Assembly: GCA_020186115.1 (NCBI GenBank)
Contig: WSYJ01000139.1
Coordinates: 62,001-126,000 of the forward strand
DNA length: 64,000 nucleotides
Reading direction: 5' to 3'
DNA from: Histomonas meleagridis
Lineage: Eukaryota; Parabasalia; Tritrichomonadida; Dientamoebidae
Position numbers and translations under genes: made by a program. This document shows positions 62,155 to 64,000 of the stretch, in pieces. The notes beneath the pieces were generated by a model. That model made no database searches. It was given only the letters and a program-made list of their open reading frames with translations, and had not been told where the DNA came from. Numbering within the stretch: position 1 is the stretch's first letter; each line of letters opens with the position of its first letter.

Positions 62155-63960
62155 GTGCGCGGCGCTTTTGTGCTGAGTGGTAGCTTAACTCATGAAACAA
62201 TAAAGGATCATAAATTTCAGAATGAATGGGAAGTGTTACTAGTGATCAAGAAGCTCGTTTTTGATTTGAATGAAGAAAATATTACTCAATCAGCAAAATC
62301 GATAATTGACAAATTTGAAAAAAATCATACTATTTCATTATATTTAATTATTATCCATATGATATATACTTTATTTGTTCTAAGGAAAAAAGATTATGAT
62401 ATATATTTGAAATTTTTAAAAGAAATTATAATTTTAGAAGATGACCAAACAAAATTACCTCATGCATTAATACGTTTCATTTCTCTTAAAAATACTCAAG
62501 AAAAAAATTATCTTATTTATAAATTACTTGAATATGGATTTATCCATCCAAAAATCACAAAAGACAAATTTTCACTGAATCCATATTATATTCAATATGC
62601 ATCAAAAGAAGAAATTGAAAACCCAATTATTTGGTATTTCATGAACCAAACAGAAAGAGAAAAATTTGAAGAGAATTATGAAGAACTTTCAAAGAATGAT
62701 TGGGAACTTCATAAGAAATTAATTGAAGAAGGAGTTAATCAGAATGAAATTGCAAAAATAATTCGAAATTATGAAATAGAAAAACTTCAAGAAATTTCAT
62801 CACAAGAAAACTTTGATTTTAATCAAACAATTGAACCATCACTTTATGAAAGATGTTCTGTTATTAATAAAGAAAATGTTACATTAATTGATTATGCAGC
62901 ATTTTTTTCTTCAGTTAAATGTTTTAAATATTTACTTATGAATGGTGCAGAAGTAGATAACACAGCCAAATATGCAGTTGCAGGTGGAAATTTAGAGATA
63001 ATTCATTTGTGCCAACAAAATAATTCATCTTTTTATAAAGCATATGAAGCTGCAATTAAATTCCATCGAAATGATATCTTTAAATATATTTATGAAAATA
63101 AACTCGAAATAATTAATGATTTTGAAGAATTGGGTATTGAATGTATTGTAAATCTTAATTATGAAATATTTTCTTTTTTAGAAAAAGAAGGAATGAAAAT
63201 TAGTGATTCGATTATTGATGAATCTGCAAATATTGGAAACATTTTACTTGTAAAATATTTTCTAAAAGAAAATTCATTACCAAATGATATTTGAGTTTGT
63301 GCATCGGTTTCAGGAAATTCTGAACTTGTTACATATATTTTAAAGCAAGAGGGGATTGAGATTAATCAAAAAATTTATTTGTTTTTGTTAAAATTTATTA
63401 TGATATTTTGATATTTCAAAATAATTTTTGGAAATTATTTAAATTATTTAAAACAGCACTTATGTTTGCATCTTTAAATGGTCATATAGAAATCGTTAAA
63501 TTACTTCTTGAGCAAAAAGGAATTGATATTAATGCTAAAGATATTTATTTGTTTTATTTGAAATTTATTTTGATATTATAATATTTCAAAATAATATTTG
63601 GAAATTATTTAAATTATTTAAAACAGCACTTATTTTAGCATCTTCAAATGGTAATACAGAAATAGTTAAATTACTTATTGAACAAGAAGGAATTGATATT
63701 AATGCTAAAGATATTTATTTGTTTTATTTGAAATTTATTTTGATAATTTCATATTTCAAAATAATATTTGGAAATTATTTAAATTATTTGAAACAGCACT
63801 TACGAAAGCACATGAAAATGGTCATATTGAAAACGTTTAATTACTTTCTGAATAAAATCATATTTAATTTTTTTTTTAACAATTTCAAAATGAGGTCAAA
63901 TGGCACAAACGATCACGATTTGCGGCTACACTTTAAATTCCATATAAGATTATGAATATC
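62155..63960 (+). pseudogene. DUF3447/ankyrin gene lacking an in-frame ATG, with split modules
   Basis: The open frame 62155-63294 reproduces the paralog at 58078 (SKNDWELHKKLIEEG, QTIEPSLYERCSVINKENV, LIDYAAFFSSVKCFKYLLMNGAE, AGGNLEIIHLCQQ), but no ATG lies in frame at its start. An in-frame TGA at 63292 interrupts an ankyrin repeat that continues in the same frame. Downstream single modules begin at about 63456, 63626 and 63796, exactly 170 bp apart (90-bp module, 80-bp spacer), the last decaying near the window edge. Either a pseudogene or a gene with unusual processing. Confidence 0.65.
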
Positions 63961-64000
63961 GAAAAAGCTTTGGAAGAAAATTTCTGAGCAACTATAACAA

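Overview
The window looks like nuclear DNA of a parabasalid (trichomonad) protist, most like Tritrichomonas. The evidence is very AT-rich intergenic DNA, dense genes without recognisable canonical introns, stop codons often lying inside a TAAA tetrad (known as the Trichomonas poly(A) signal), an initiator-binding (IBD/IBP39-type) protein, DUF3447-type ankyrin genes, BspA-like TpLRR membrane proteins, M60/TCAF-like proteins and much decayed mobile DNA. The species is an inference.

The window alternates housekeeping islands with accessory, repeat-rich blocks. Housekeeping: 2.6-5.9 kb (ankyrin protein, AP beta subunit), 9.6-10.4 kb (TMEM115-like), 13.6-17.0 kb (VPS26C-like, PX protein, broken tetraspanin-like gene, bromodomain protein), 17.5-30.3 kb (COG3, a TCAF/M60-like protein, IBD protein, HEAT-like protein, thioredoxin-fold protein, coiled-coil protein, DNAJB12-like protein), 30.6-40.3 kb (BRWD/PHIP-like protein, histone H3, eS26, Rab, a large type II membrane protein with an SDR-like and a GT-A-like region) and 55.1-57.3 kb (second TCAF/M60-like protein). 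Membrane traffic is strongly represented: AP beta, COG3, TMEM115, VPS26C, PX and Rab.

Accessory DNA: a pogo/Tc1-mariner-like transposon with TA duplications (7.43-9.17 kb); two short inverted-repeat elements with 8-bp and 6-bp duplications (54.35-54.59 and 61.17-61.84 kb); a compound ATT/TTTA microsatellite over 1 kb long (41.7-42.8 kb); a minus-strand array of BspA-like and DUF5057-like surface-protein genes and pseudogenes (44.2-53.5 kb); and DUF3447/ankyrin loci at 1-2.5, 10.5, 27.5, 57.4-60.8 and 62.1-64 kb.

Two patterns stand out. First, ankyrin repeats at several loci are separate 90-bp modules split by AT-rich spacers, with exact 250-bp or 170-bp periods. The periods are not multiples of three, so direct translation cannot read through, yet joining the modules keeps frame. 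Second, two ectodomain types (TpLRR and DUF5057-like) each occur with two cytoplasmic tail types (DPF-containing, or ending E-D-x-D-x-W-L/M), which looks like modular tail exchange. Promoter-proximal AACGGTC sites recur upstream of unrelated genes and may be Myb-type elements.

Several long reading frames begin in frame at GTG or TTG; for a eukaryote I moved these starts to the first plausible ATG.
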